The position numbers were made by a program, and so were the translations under genes. From Exiguobacterium sp. Helios (GTDB taxonomy: Bacteria > Bacillota > Bacilli > Exiguobacteriales > Exiguobacteriaceae), in contig NZ_CP053558.1 of assembly GCF_014524545.1 (NCBI RefSeq), positions 1 through 64,000 on the forward strand: a stretch of 64,000 nucleotides of DNA, in the 5' to 3' direction. The stretch's first letter is position 1, and each line of letters begins with the position of its first letter. Under the pieces are notes generated by a model. It was not told the DNA's origin and made no database searches. It saw nothing but the letters and a program-made list of their open reading frames with translations. Below are positions 26,704 to 35,600 of the stretch, one piece after another.

Positions 26704-26731
26704 AGTGACTCTACTAGATGATAGAGTCACT
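26704..26731. terminator. Hairpin between convergent genes
   Basis: A perfect ten-base stem, AGTGACTCTA with TAGAGTCACT, around an eight-base loop, lies between two convergent genes. No long T run follows on either side, so termination is likely but not proven. Confidence 0.55.
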
Positions 26732-26757
26732 CCAGATCGTAAACATTCTTCATCTTT

Positions 26758-27939
26758 TCATCTGAATTTCATTGTAGGAACTTCTGAAAATCCTAAAGAA
26801 GAAATGTGCATTATCGAATTAAACAGTACTTCACTAATTAAGGATTCTGGTAAGTCATAATTTCTACCATAAGGTTTTAAAGTCCACTTCTCTGCAATTG
26901 CACGATGTCCTTGTGATTCACATGAAGTAATAACTGAATTTTGAGCATGGACTTTAGTTATTTCTCTTGCCTGATAGCGACGTGTACTATTAGCCACAGC
27001 TCGATAGATGATATTAAAAATTTGTGCAGTAGAAAAGTGATTGAGCAATTGATTAAATACTTGATAAGATTTTTTCCCTAATTTAAACGAGTAACCTACC
27101 TTATTCATTTCATATAGTAGATATTCTTCAATTTCATTTAAAGCAACTTGTCTCCATTTTTCGTAGCAAAATTCCACATTGAACGATTCAGGTTCAGGAT
27201 ATAATAGCCTTTGTATCATCGAAGAATAGTTACCGTCAAAAGGAGTTACGTTGAGCTTGTAAACTACTTGATATGTGTAATAAGAGATGCCATGTTTACC
27301 GTCCTCATTTTTTTGCATTATGAAGGCATCTAAACTTGAATGCTCACTTACGAGTATTATCTCTTTAGCAATCAAAGTTTTGACTATTTCTTCCTTGAGC
27401 TGATTTGTAGGTGCAAGTTTGCTTTTAATATTATTTATAGGAACTGTAATGTTCATATCTTCAGAAAGTGCTGCTCTTAGTAAGACACTTAAATAGAGTC
27501 TATCTTCCGAGGTCAAGTCACTTTCGAGAACAAGAGGGGTATCTCCATTAAAAAAAACTGAATTTACAGCATCTCTTTTTTCTTTTTCTAATTTTATTGC
27601 CTCTTCTTCACAAAAATGACAAGTACAAGACCTTGAATTTTCACTATGAGAACAATGCGGACAGGCATCTTTACGTCGTATCATTTTATCACTCGTTTTA
27701 GACTGAAGCTCACCTAATAAATGTGATTCGCATTTTTCGCACTTTGCTTCTAAATAGACAGGCGGGAATGTTTTTACCAACTTTGAAGGTGTGATGGACA
27801 TGTTGTACTCAATTAAAATATCTTTGACTTTTTCATTCGCATAATACTTTGTAATCACTTCATGAATTTTTTCTTTTGATAAATGTTTTAAGCATGGATC
27901 TATTTCATTAAAATTAAAATGACCAATTTCTAATTGCAT
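26758..27939 (-). CDS. Zinc-ribbon protein of unknown function (393 residues)
   Basis: An AT-rich gene. The N-terminal ~60 residues look like a helical DNA-binding or HTH unit (HEVITKYYANEKVKDILIEY). Cys pairs follow: CEKCES, CPHCSH and a C-T-CHFC cluster, about residues 68-110, which should bind two zinc ions. The rest is a mixed domain with no motif I know (YEKWRQVALNEIEEYLLYEM). Proteins of this plan occur on mobile elements of Bacillota. A nucleic-acid-related role is likely; more cannot be said. Confidence 0.65.
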   Translation of the reverse strand: MQLEIGHFNFNEIDPCLKHLSKEKIHEVITKYYANEKVKDILIEYNMSITPSKLVKTFPPVYLEAKCEKCESHLLGELQSKTSDKMIRRKDACPHCSHSENSRSCTCHFCEEEAIKLEKEKRDAVNSVFFNGDTPLVLESDLTSEDRLYLSVLLRAALSEDMNITVPINNIKSKLAPTNQLKEEIVKTLIAKEIILVSEHSSLDAFIMQKNEDGKHGISYYTYQVVYKLNVTPFDGNYSSMIQRLLYPEPESFNVEFCYEKWRQVALNEIEEYLLYEMNKVGYSFKLGKKSYQVFNQLLNHFSTAQIFNIIYRAVANSTRRYQAREITKVHAQNSVITSCESQGHRAIAEKWTLKPYGRNYDLPESLISEVLFNSIMHISSLGFSEVPTMKFR

Positions 27940-28119
27940 AATGCACCTCCGATTACAAAACGTTTGTTCGACTAGTAATAGTATAAGTTAATAAATGTAA
28001 AAAATTCAATCTACTTTAAGAATAATGTTTTTAAAGGACTAAGCCTATTCACCCTCTACCTTCTCGAAAGTCTTCTAGGAGGGTTGCTCAAGAAGTCCCC
28101 CTTACCGATGTACTTCCTT

Positions 28120-28329
28120 TTATCCTTTTTGTGGATGCCGTCCTTGTGTCAGGGAGCGGACTTCGTATTGGACCAGGTCTATTTCTTGCGAGATTTCATC
28201 TAGGATCAAGAGGACGTCGCCAACCTAGTCGAAACTCAATAACATGGTCTTCTCGCGTCCCTCAGCACTCAGAATCTTCGCCTGATATGGGCTGACCTCT
28301 TCAAACGGATACTCGATTCTTATCTCCAT
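28120..28329 (-). pseudogene. Small gene interrupted by one stop codon
   Basis: From ATG at 28329 the minus strand reads MEIRIEYPFEEVSPYQAKIL... to a TAG after LLSFD, then continues in the same frame as VGDVLLILDEISQEIDLVQY... to TAA at 28120. Both halves read like protein, so this looks like a 69-residue gene broken by one point change. No family recognised; the ribosome site is weak. Confidence 0.45.
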
Positions 28330-28347
28330 CTCGTCATATGAGCTTCC

Positions 28348-28593
28348 ATGATCCACATCGGATACGTCATGGGCATGTCCTTCCAGGTCAGCCCCGTGGC
28401 CTTCACCTTCTTCAGTCATTACTATACAGAGGACTATTCTAAAATCGACGAGGTCTATTACCACAATCCAGTAAGATACCCTCCTAAACTGACGGTCTTG
28501 CAGTATTATTATCGAAGCTATGACAAGAAAGACCTGCTACAAGTCACTTTCGAGTATGATTACAAAAAGAACATGTATTTCGTCCAAAAATGA
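28348..28593 (+). CDS. Possible short or truncated gene (81 residues)
   Basis: A plus-strand frame whose last ~50 residues look like a beta-rich protein end (VLQYYYRSYDKKDLLQVTFE, then YDYKKNMYFVQK). There is no ribosome site, and it abuts the pseudogene on the other strand, so it may be the remaining 3' part of a longer gene. Low confidence. Confidence 0.3.
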   Translation: MIHIGYVMGMSFQVSPVAFTFFSHYYTEDYSKIDEVYYHNPVRYPPKLTVLQYYYRSYDKKDLLQVTFEYDYKKNMYFVQK

Positions 28594-28749
28594 TGCATCA
28601 ACAATGGTACGGCTGTACATCAGGAAGAAGGAACATGAAAACTGATCGAGGAAGAGAAGAGATGATACCTATATAAAATCAGGACCTGACACTTGATAGG
28701 GTTTTCCCATACGTCATGAGCCTCGATAGCCAATCAGGTCAGACTCCTA

Positions 28750-29352
28750 ATGCATAAAAAGAATGACAAACGAAAAAGAGTAATGGTAAAATATGAGATT
28801 ATATCCAAAAAGTAGACAGTTGAAATAACAAAATTGTTTATTTTTGAAGGTATCTTTTCTATCTCCGAATTTAAATTTTCGCTGGATAAAAAACTACAAA
28901 TTGTTAAGATGTACGAAGACTGAATAGACTCGATAAAATCGTTTTCCTCGCTCTTCGATCTCCCAGTCACGGCCTTAAATAGAGAGAGAGCAAAATATCG
29001 TAGAGGTGGCTTCTCAGCACTTCATGATCGAAAAGAATGGACATGCTATTCAGAAGAATAAAAATCAGAGTCTCTACGCGCAGCTTTAACTCAAGAGAAA
29101 ATCGCTTACTTACGCTACAGTACGATTTAATATTTTGAGTTTAAACGTAATTGCAGAATGTATTAGGAAGTATGCTAGTCAAAGTACTTAAGAAAAAAAA
29201 TTGAAGTGGAAATAAATGGTAGAAATACTACATTTGAAGAACATGTCTAGGCAGTTATGAGCTGTATACAAAATGGAAAAGACTATAAAAGCATCATAAA
29301 AAAACCATCGGGGTACCCTATCAATAAGTCTATAGTAGGAAAGTTAATTTGA
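28750..29352 (+). pseudogene. Decayed transposase with helix-turn-helix repeats
   Basis: A single frame of about 200 codons carries several in-frame stops and no frameshift. Between stops it reads FKFSLDKKLQIVKMYED, IDSIKSFSSLFDLPVTALNR, AKYRRGGFSALHDRKEW and, near the end, TTFEEHV-stop-AVMSCIQNGKDYKSIIKKP. These are two copies of the HTH pattern of IS3/IS150-type OrfA transposases, including the basic loop with GGFSALHDR (compare EGLLRKRS in intact ones). The element ends are not visible. It marks an old insertion just upstream of the 29410 gene. Confidence 0.55.
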
Positions 29353-29409
29353 TTTATAGTAAGATGGAAGCGAAGAGTAAAAAATGTTTAATGAGAGGTA
29401 ATGATACGT

Positions 29410-30390
29410 ATGACTACTTTATATTTTTCTAAGATGAATTTAAATTCGCACATCTATGAAGTGTATGATGCTGAAGATAAAAAAGGAAAACTAAATGAAA
29501 TATTAACAGATATATATATTTCTATAAAAGATAATGTTTCCTACGAAGACAATATTTTATGGATTGATTCTGAAGGTAATGCTCATTCTAAGATTATTAC
29601 TTATAAATTAGTCCAACTCGACAGTATGACAGCTGTTGAAGATTTGGCTATTGTTGGACGAATGGTAAAGACATCCACTTTAATTACGAATAAATTAGAA
29701 GAAGATGGGACTATATCGAAAATTCCAGTCAGTAATGACGAGGTTGTGGAATTTTATTTTGATGTAAGCAAAGAGATTATTGCATATAATAGAACTAATC
29801 GTTTTGGTCACAAGGACATTAACGATGCTTTTGAGAAAATACTAAACAAACTGTTTGAAGACGAAATTTTAAATAATACGGAACAAGAGTTTCCTTATTA
29901 CGTCAAATTTGAAAACGTTCGAGAAGGACTTTCACTCGATAATTTAAAAAGAGAACTTTTTGCATTAGGAAAAGTTAAAGAATTGACATTAGAAATCATT
30001 CCCCCAAATCCAGATGATGATCTTTTAGACAGATTGGATGAGGAGGCTGATAACTATTTGAATGATTTAAAGAGTGCGAAAGTTACTCATAGGAAACTAA
30101 TTCTAACATCTAGAGATCCAGACGGACTTCAACTTAATGACGAGTTAGTAGAAGGCGAAATAAATATGATAAATGAAATTCATTCTGAATTATCGAGTGA
30201 AGAAGCAATAGAGAATGGATATGTTTCTGTGCAAGCATATAGCCAAAATGGTATTAGCTTTTCAACAAGAAAATCAAAAGTTAGAACTGCAATAATTGCT
30301 GAAACAAGTAGTCTTATAAGCTTTGCTCAAAGATGTAAAGATAAAATCAGAAGAATAAAAACTAGAAATCAACATGAAGAAGGGTCGTAA
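29410..30390 (+). CDS. DUF4747-like protein, first gene of a two-gene cassette
   Basis: A 326-residue AT-rich gene. The ATG at 29410 is eleven bases after GAGAGG; an ATG at 29401 is too close. The protein is mixed alpha/beta, with VVEFYFDVSKEIIAYNRTNR and KELTLEIIPPNPDDDLLDRL, a pattern that recalls DUF4747 proteins; the similarity is suggestive only. The C-terminal end is basic. Its stop overlaps the ATG of a membrane protein gene (TAATG), so the two are coupled. Soluble sensor plus membrane effector is a common plan for anti-phage abortive systems. Confidence 0.6.
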   Translation: MTTLYFSKMNLNSHIYEVYDAEDKKGKLNEILTDIYISIKDNVSYEDNILWIDSEGNAHSKIITYKLVQLDSMTAVEDLAIVGRMVKTSTLITNKLEEDGTISKIPVSNDEVVEFYFDVSKEIIAYNRTNRFGHKDINDAFEKILNKLFEDEILNNTEQEFPYYVKFENVREGLSLDNLKRELFALGKVKELTLEIIPPNPDDDLLDRLDEEADNYLNDLKSAKVTHRKLILTSRDPDGLQLNDELVEGEINMINEIHSELSSEEAIENGYVSVQAYSQNGISFSTRKSKVRTAIIAETSSLISFAQRCKDKIRRIKTRNQHEEGS

Positions 30391-31061
30391 TGAATAGTAA
30401 ATTCAAAGATTTAATTAACATTAAAAGCTCAGAAGTGAGAATGACTTGGTTAATAACTATTGGTACATTGATTGTATTACACCAATTAAATGTTTATTCA
30501 AACTGGGTCGATTATGAATCAATGTTTAAATCGCTTATCAACTCCGTGATTCAAAGCTTTATAGGATTAATAGGGATAATAATCGCTGGAGTAGCAGTTA
30601 TTATCTCTGTATTTACGAGAGAAGTTCTAAGAGTAATGCGTAAAAAAGACTTGGTTGATAGTTTACGACCAATTTTTAATAGTTTTGTTTTTTTAGCTCA
30701 ATTTACAGTCATAGGAATAATATTGTTTGTATTTGTTTATTTCTTTATCCACACTAAAGTTCTTATTCCAATGTGGCTATTCTACGTGATAATTTTTGTT
30801 ACTACGTATATATTTTATTTTGTGATGTTCTACACTGTGAGCTTAATTAGGAATATTGTGAAAATGTTCTTTATCACATCAAAATTCAATGAAGGATTGG
30901 ATAAGGAAGCGGATTTATTATTAGAAGAGGCAATTAACTTTATTGAAAACGAATTAAAAAGTGAGCATTTTGTGATTGATCAATTAATAAGAAGTGTAAT
31001 TACAAACAAAGACTTAAAACCCGATTTAAAAATTGAAATCATTAAGATTTTAATGAAGTAG
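30390..31061 (+). CDS. Polytopic membrane protein, second gene of the cassette
   Basis: A 223-residue protein with about four hydrophobic helices: residues 18-36 (MTWLITIGTLIVLHQLNVYS), 50-75 (GLIGIIIAGVAVIISVF), 95-120 and 125-150. A cytoplasmic helical tail of ~60 residues follows (LDKEADLLLEEAINFIENEL). It starts on the last base of the previous stop. No family recognised; the position suggests the membrane effector partner. Two hairpins directly after the stop end the unit. Confidence 0.6.
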   Translation: MNSKFKDLINIKSSEVRMTWLITIGTLIVLHQLNVYSNWVDYESMFKSLINSVIQSFIGLIGIIIAGVAVIISVFTREVLRVMRKKDLVDSLRPIFNSFVFLAQFTVIGIILFVFVYFFIHTKVLIPMWLFYVIIFVTTYIFYFVMFYTVSLIRNIVKMFFITSKFNEGLDKEADLLLEEAINFIENELKSEHFVIDQLIRSVITNKDLKPDLKIEIIKILMK

Positions 31062-31066
31062 AAAAA

Positions 31067-31145
31067 AACTTTGATAAAAATCAAAGTTCTCAGATTATAG
31101 ACAAACCCTCATTTCATATTTGAAATGAGGGTTTGTCTATAATCT
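31067..31145 (+). terminator. Tandem hairpins, the second a perfect 25-bp stem
   Basis: A nine-base stem (AACTTTGAT / ATCAAAGTT, 31067-31088) is followed at 31092-31145 by a perfect 25-bp stem with a four-base loop (TATT). The outer ends are AGATTATAGACAAACC and GGTTTGTCTATAATCT. No T run follows the long stem. They probably end the two-gene transcript; the second is much longer than termination needs. Confidence 0.6.
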
Positions 31146-31787
31146 AGGTGCCTTATAAAGAGACTCCTACGGTAAATCAAATCCAATCCGACAACCTTAT
31201 ACACATAGTTAATCTAGAGCAATAGATCAATTTGACACTTTTCGTACTGATGCTCTACTGCCTGTACCTCGATCACTTGCGTCAAGAAAAGACCGTGACA
31301 CCAACAGCCTCGCGAGGACATAACGATATTTTATAACGTGACCTCCATCTTTTTATTGTAAGCTTCCTTTTTCTATTATATATTGTCTAGCCCTCTACAT
31401 CCCTTTCGATTCGACTGGCACAACTGATGAGTGACCCGCAGAGCGATATGCACGATTTCCTTCGGGCATCTTTGCACTCTCCAATCGACTGATCTTCGTG
31501 GCCCCTCCTCCCACCCCATTCGCGCTATAAATGATGTTATGTCAACTAAATGTACCATTTAAATTTACTTGTGATAATTAGACATTATCACAAGTAGTTG
31601 TATGTTATACTATTCATATACATTAAGAATATGACAACTCAATACATAGAATAAATAGATTAAAATATACATATATAAACCATAACTCAATGTAATACAC
31701 TAAAAAAGACGGATTTCATGTCATATGACACGAAGGACAGTCCGAAAGAGGAAGCGTCGAAGGCCGAAGAGGATGGAGGAGAAGGGG
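31146..31787. other. Gene-free stretch before the recombinase
   Basis: No supported gene. Open frames on the minus strand (for example 31376-31558) lack ribosome sites. The main content is the dif-like dyad at 31567-31595 described separately; after it the DNA is AT-rich up to 31700 and then abruptly GC-rich. Confidence 0.4.
31567..31595. other. dif/att-like core site: 12-bp arms with 5-bp spacer
   Basis: Perfect arms ACTTGTGATAAT and ATTATCACAAGT flank TAGAC. Read as Xer sites, this is an 11-7-11 layout with the inner ATAA...TTAT typical of dif and pdif sites (usual spacer six). It lies 190 bases upstream of a tyrosine recombinase gene. It is a good candidate for the crossover site used in plasmid dimer resolution or cassette exchange. 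Confidence 0.5.
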
Positions 31788-32804
31788 ATGGAGAACGACA
31801 CACGAGGATTGGTGCCGAGGGAAGAGGCGGCGCTGGCGTTCGCGGACAGCCGGCAGAAGCTGCTGGCCGTGCTCGAGGACGACCACCTGAACATGGAGGC
31901 CCTGAGCGACCTCGAAATCTTCGAGCTGTTCTGGGCGACGGAGCTGTTCCCGATCTATAGCCAGAAGAGCCCGCATACGAAGCGGGCCTACAAGCAGGAC
32001 CTCGACTACATCCTGCGCTTCTTCGTGACGAAGACCCAGGGCGTCAAGCAGCTGACAATCCTCAACCTGCATGAGTACCTTAAGGACGTCCATGACCAGT
32101 ACGCGCCACGGACCGTCAAGCGGCGCAATGCCATGCTGCGACGCTTCCTACGCTTCCTGCACATAAACGACTACCACGCGCGCGACCTGTCGTTGCAGGT
32201 GAAGGACCAGATGAAGCCGGAGCCGCTCCGGCGCGAGATTGACTTCGACGAGATGGAGGAAATAGCCCTCGCCTTCCGCCATACGGTGAAGCAGAAAAAG
32301 AACCGCGAGCTGTTGCAGCTGCGGAACGAGACGATGGGGTATCTATTGTTGACTACTGGAATGCGAGCTAGTGAATTACTCGCACTGCAGTTCAATCAGG
32401 TTCATGAAACATCATATATGAACTATTTAGAGATTAAAGGAAAGCGCGATAAATGGAGGCGTATCCCTTTATCAAAAAAATCGCTTTATCTAATCAATCG
32501 ACTAAAAACGTTAATGCAAATTGAAGATATCAATAACCCTCATATATGTTTTAATCTTCAATCAAAAAATGACTCTATTTCATATGAAGCATTGAGATTG
32601 ATCGCACAGTCTGCATCGATTCGACTTACATCTCAAGTCAATTCACCACATTGGTATAGACGCTCATTTATTACTAAACTACTAGCCGAAGGAGTGTCAC
32701 TATTCGAAGTTATGAATCTTTCTGGACACGAGTCTATCTCTACAACCAATAATTATTTGCAAACATTAAAAGAAAAGACGAATATAAATCTTCCTTTTGA
32801 ATAA
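31788..32804 (+). CDS. Tyrosine recombinase / integrase, chimeric in base composition
   Basis: A 338-residue enzyme. An N-terminal SAM-like core-binding domain (SPHTKRAYKQDLDYILRFFV) precedes the catalytic domain: Arg in TTGMRASELLAL, Lys in KGKRDKWRRIPL, HWYR (HxxR), His in LSGHESISTT and the Tyr in NNYLQTL. The set is complete. The ATG at 31788 follows GGAGGAG. The first ~550 bases use G/C in third positions almost throughout, but from about 32335 the gene turns AT-rich. This looks like a recombination joint between two integrase genes with the frame kept. It probably acts on the dyad at 31567. Confidence 0.9.
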   Translation: MENDTRGLVPREEAALAFADSRQKLLAVLEDDHLNMEALSDLEIFELFWATELFPIYSQKSPHTKRAYKQDLDYILRFFVTKTQGVKQLTILNLHEYLKDVHDQYAPRTVKRRNAMLRRFLRFLHINDYHARDLSLQVKDQMKPEPLRREIDFDEMEEIALAFRHTVKQKKNRELLQLRNETMGYLLLTTGMRASELLALQFNQVHETSYMNYLEIKGKRDKWRRIPLSKKSLYLINRLKTLMQIEDINNPHICFNLQSKNDSISYEALRLIAQSASIRLTSQVNSPHWYRRSFITKLLAEGVSLFEVMNLSGHESISTTNNYLQTLKEKTNINLPFE

Positions 32805-33019
32805 TATAATCCTAAAAGACATTTATAAATGCTCTTTTCTCAGTCCAATTAACCGTATGTTAAATTATTTTTACTGAACCTCCGAATTTACCACTTGACA
32901 ATTTTTCTATACATTCCGACTTTTTATTTCGTTGAATATAATTGATTTATATTCAAATTTATACTATATTATAAGTAAGTTTCGTTTGTTTCGTTTATTT
33001 CGCTAAGAGGAGGAAGATT
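32805..33019 (+). promoter_or_regulatory. Promoter region of the toxin-antitoxin operon with TTTCG repeats
   Basis: The gap upstream of the HTH gene is AT-rich with a TTGACA at about 32895. Just before the AGGAGG site, the bases at about 32980-33003 repeat TTTCG three times with four-base spacers. Tandem short repeats here suit binding by the antitoxin, which would repress its own operon. A precise -10 box cannot be fixed. Confidence 0.35.
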
Positions 33020-33526
33020 ATGCTAAAAGATAAAATTCAGAACATCATAGGGAGTGATCTCCAAATTGATAAGATTGAAGAATCTAGTGAATTTAAAAGC
33101 GAATCCCTTAAAGAGTACGCATCTATTCTTAGAGCTATTAATGTGTTGATAGAACATGAAAAAGTACTGAAATCCGAATCTCCAGAGTTGTCCGAAGAGG
33201 CCTATAAATTAATTGTTACCAAATATACAATTCCAAGCAATGCTTTTGATGTACTTCCAAAATATCTTACTGTAAATGAAGTTAGTACTCTATTATCAAT
33301 CACTCCACAAATGGTTAGACGCAAATGCCAAGCAAAAGAAATAAATGCGTATCGAACGCTTAATAATAAAGGAAAATGGCGTATTCCTACTGAACAATTT
33401 GTTGATCATCCTGAACTTGAGACACTAATTATTAACTATAAAAAAAGACGACGTTCTACAGAGAAAACTGTATCCACGCTAGATAGTTATTTTACTAATT
33501 TAGGAACTTCAGAGAATAATGATTAA
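33020..33526 (+). CDS. Excisionase-type HTH protein, probable antitoxin
   Basis: A 168-residue protein. The C-terminal half has a MerR/excisionase-like winged helix (YLTVNEVSTLLSITPQMVRR, then WRIPTEQF). The N-terminal half is helical and acidic. The stop overlaps the next gene, a PIN-domain protein, by eight bases. HTH-17 plus PIN pairs are known as toxin-antitoxin modules; here the HTH part would repress the operon. Site AGAGGAGG. Confidence 0.75.
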   Translation: MLKDKIQNIIGSDLQIDKIEESSEFKSESLKEYASILRAINVLIEHEKVLKSESPELSEEAYKLIVTKYTIPSNAFDVLPKYLTVNEVSTLLSITPQMVRRKCQAKEINAYRTLNNKGKWRIPTEQFVDHPELETLIINYKKRRRSTEKTVSTLDSYFTNLGTSENND

Positions 33527-34103
33527 ATATTTTCTGGATACAAACATTATTCGTGATTTAAGTACACGTTCTAAAGACACAGCTTCTCGATTAAGAAGAA
33601 TGCAATGCAAGAGTTTTTGGGAAAAAATAATGGATGATTTAAACTCTCTTATTTATTTATCTGATGAAGTTCAAATTGAGCTAAAAGTTCAGCTATCTGC
33701 TATGCATTTTAAAGAAACAGAAATTACAAGTATTAGAAATGCAATTTCAGATTGTATAATTTCTACTAGTACTCTTTCTTCGCAAAAAGAAACTTCACTT
33801 CGTTTGATGAGTGCTTATTTAAAAAATGAGTACGGCTCTAAGATAAGAAAAGAAACAGGATTTAGTTGTGAGTACTTGCAAGTTTCCGATGCTAGAATTT
33901 TATATACGGCATTTGAAGAAGATGGTGTGCTTGTAACTAGAAATATCAAAGATTTTTTAATCTATTTATTGTTTTTTGATCATTATGAAACTGTTTTATA
34001 TGATATATCTCAAGGTGCTTATATAAATTTTTCACAATCACTTTATAATGAAATTCAAGCCGATTCTAAAATTTCCGATTTTTTATCTGAAATTATTGAT
34101 TGA
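33519..34103 (+). CDS. PIN-domain toxin-like ribonuclease
   Basis: A 194-residue protein. The acidic residues of PIN nucleases are visible: Asp in KYFLDTNIIRDL at the start, a conserved Glu in the helix near SDEVQIELK, and Asp in VSDARILYTAF with LVTRNIKDF near residues 130-150. It should cut RNA, with the upstream HTH protein as its antitoxin. Very AT-rich, so it was probably acquired with the neighbouring block. Followed by a bidirectional terminator. Confidence 0.75.
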   Translation: MIKYFLDTNIIRDLSTRSKDTASRLRRMQCKSFWEKIMDDLNSLIYLSDEVQIELKVQLSAMHFKETEITSIRNAISDCIISTSTLSSQKETSLRLMSAYLKNEYGSKIRKETGFSCEYLQVSDARILYTAFEEDGVLVTRNIKDFLIYLLFFDHYETVLYDISQGAYINFSQSLYNEIQADSKISDFLSEIID

Positions 34104-34220
34104 TTTTTCATTATAAAAATTAATATATAACCGCTCTAAAAAATTGTCCTCAATGAAAAATTTAGAAACAGCAGTTCCTATTTGAAGCGTAGAAAATAGG
34201 GCTGAATTATAATTCGGTCT

Positions 34221-34286
34221 AAAACTAACTAAATGGCCGATGATTTCTTCTTTTTAAAGGAATCGTCGGCCATTTAATTAGTTTTC
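34221..34286. terminator. Long bidirectional terminator
   Basis: A near-perfect stem of about 25 bp starts AAAACTAACTAAATGGCCG and returns as CGGCCATTTAATTAGTTTT, with an AT-rich loop between. It lies between the plus-strand toxin operon and the minus-strand gene at 34419, with flanking T/A runs on both sides. Confidence 0.8.
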
Positions 34287-34418
34287 TCTTGTTCATAGCG
34301 ATTTAAAATCTACGTTAATGACTCTTCATGTATGTCTTCTAAGAACTACGGTTGAATTTTTGTATACAGTTCTATTCGCAATCGCTTTACTAAATAGTCT
34401 TTAGAACATTTACATAAG

Positions 34419-35600
34419 TCACATTTCATAATTTTTATTAGTTATTTCTGGTTGAGAGAGATTGACTTCCAAATAAAAATCTTTTGTAACAAAATTAGAA
34501 TCAAAATTATTTTTTAATTTTACATTGTACTGAAGTTCATTCCTTTTATCAAAATTGTATTGTCCACTTCTAATTAAACTCTCATCATAGTATCTAATTT
34601 TTATTACAGCAGTAGGTATAGGAAGATTTTTAATAATATTAAAAATTTCCATATCAAAATCTTTATTTTTATGTATTCTTAATTCTTGTGCCATTCGTTG
34701 TACATTAATATAATGATTGCATAAGATTGTGAATTCAGTCGGTATATTAAAATTTACCGAGTCTTGAGACTTAATTATATCTTTGTATTCAGGAATAAAA
34801 TTATGAATTGCATATTCGAATACCGCAGAATCTTTCATCTCCTTATATGCCTCATAAAATTCATCTTCCTCATCATATTTTATCAATTCCATCTTCATAT
34901 CATCTAAACGATTTTGTATTTCAAAATCTTTAATTCGGATTAAATCTATATTTTCTTTTTGAATCAACTCAAAACTATAACCCGGAAAATCATGGGATAT
35001 AAGAGCTTTTGTAGTTTTAAAATAGTAATCTTTAAATTCTGTTAAATTTACATAGCTAAAGGTGTATTCAAGATTTATTGCAGCACCTTTTCCGCTATTA
35101 AAAATTTCAAGGGAGTACGGAAATTCGTTTGATTTATATATATTGAATCTTTTATTTCTTATATAAACAATCATTGAATTTAAATATTTGCTTCTGTAAT
35201 CAAAAGATTTACCTAAAGAAATTATTGGTTTTTCAACATAATTAGGTACATTAAATTTTATTCTACTTATTAAAGAAAAAGCAATCAGGTGAGAAGATTG
35301 ATCTGTTTTCTCTTTATTTTTATTGAATTCTATTGATTCGGTAGCTATTCGTACTGATTCAGCTGATAAAGCAGCTGACCTTGAAGAATTAACAACTGCT
35401 CTAATTCCAACGTAGGCAGCAATGAAGCTAAATATAAATTTCATTGATTCAAAAAAAAATTTACTGTCACTTTTTGAAAGGTTAAAAATTATTACTACTC
35501 CAAGTAAAAAAACAGCTACAAGTACCAAAATAAATTTAAAATGATCATTTATATTTCCTTTAATAATGTTCATCCTCCATATTTTTTTTATGAATAACAT
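34419..35600 (-). CDS. Two-helix membrane protein of unknown function, AT-rich
   Basis: A 393-residue protein with two N-terminal helices (about residues 22-44 and 55-75) and a large cytoplasmic domain of mixed fold, the second helix followed by NSSRSAALSAESVRIATESI. The helix-helix-soluble layout is common among membrane-bound sensors. No family recognised. The start is uncertain: an ATG nine codons on sits directly on a GGAGG, and the first has only a weak site. Confidence 0.6.
   Translation of the reverse strand: MLFIKKIWRMNIIKGNINDHFKFILVLVAVFLLGVVIIFNLSKSDSKFFFESMKFIFSFIAAYVGIRAVVNSSRSAALSAESVRIATESIEFNKNKEKTDQSSHLIAFSLISRIKFNVPNYVEKPIISLGKSFDYRSKYLNSMIVYIRNKRFNIYKSNEFPYSLEIFNSGKGAAINLEYTFSYVNLTEFKDYYFKTTKALISHDFPGYSFELIQKENIDLIRIKDFEIQNRLDDMKMELIKYDEEDEFYEAYKEMKDSAVFEYAIHNFIPEYKDIIKSQDSVNFNIPTEFTILCNHYINVQRMAQELRIHKNKDFDMEIFNIIKNLPIPTAVIKIRYYDESLIRSGQYNFDKRNELQYNVKLKNNFDSNFVTKDFYLEVNLSQPEITNKNYEM

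Noticed and set aside
31716..32093. Antisense frame opposite the recombinase N-terminus
   Set aside because: Explained by the strong G/C third-position bias of the recombinase 5' half; no start signal.
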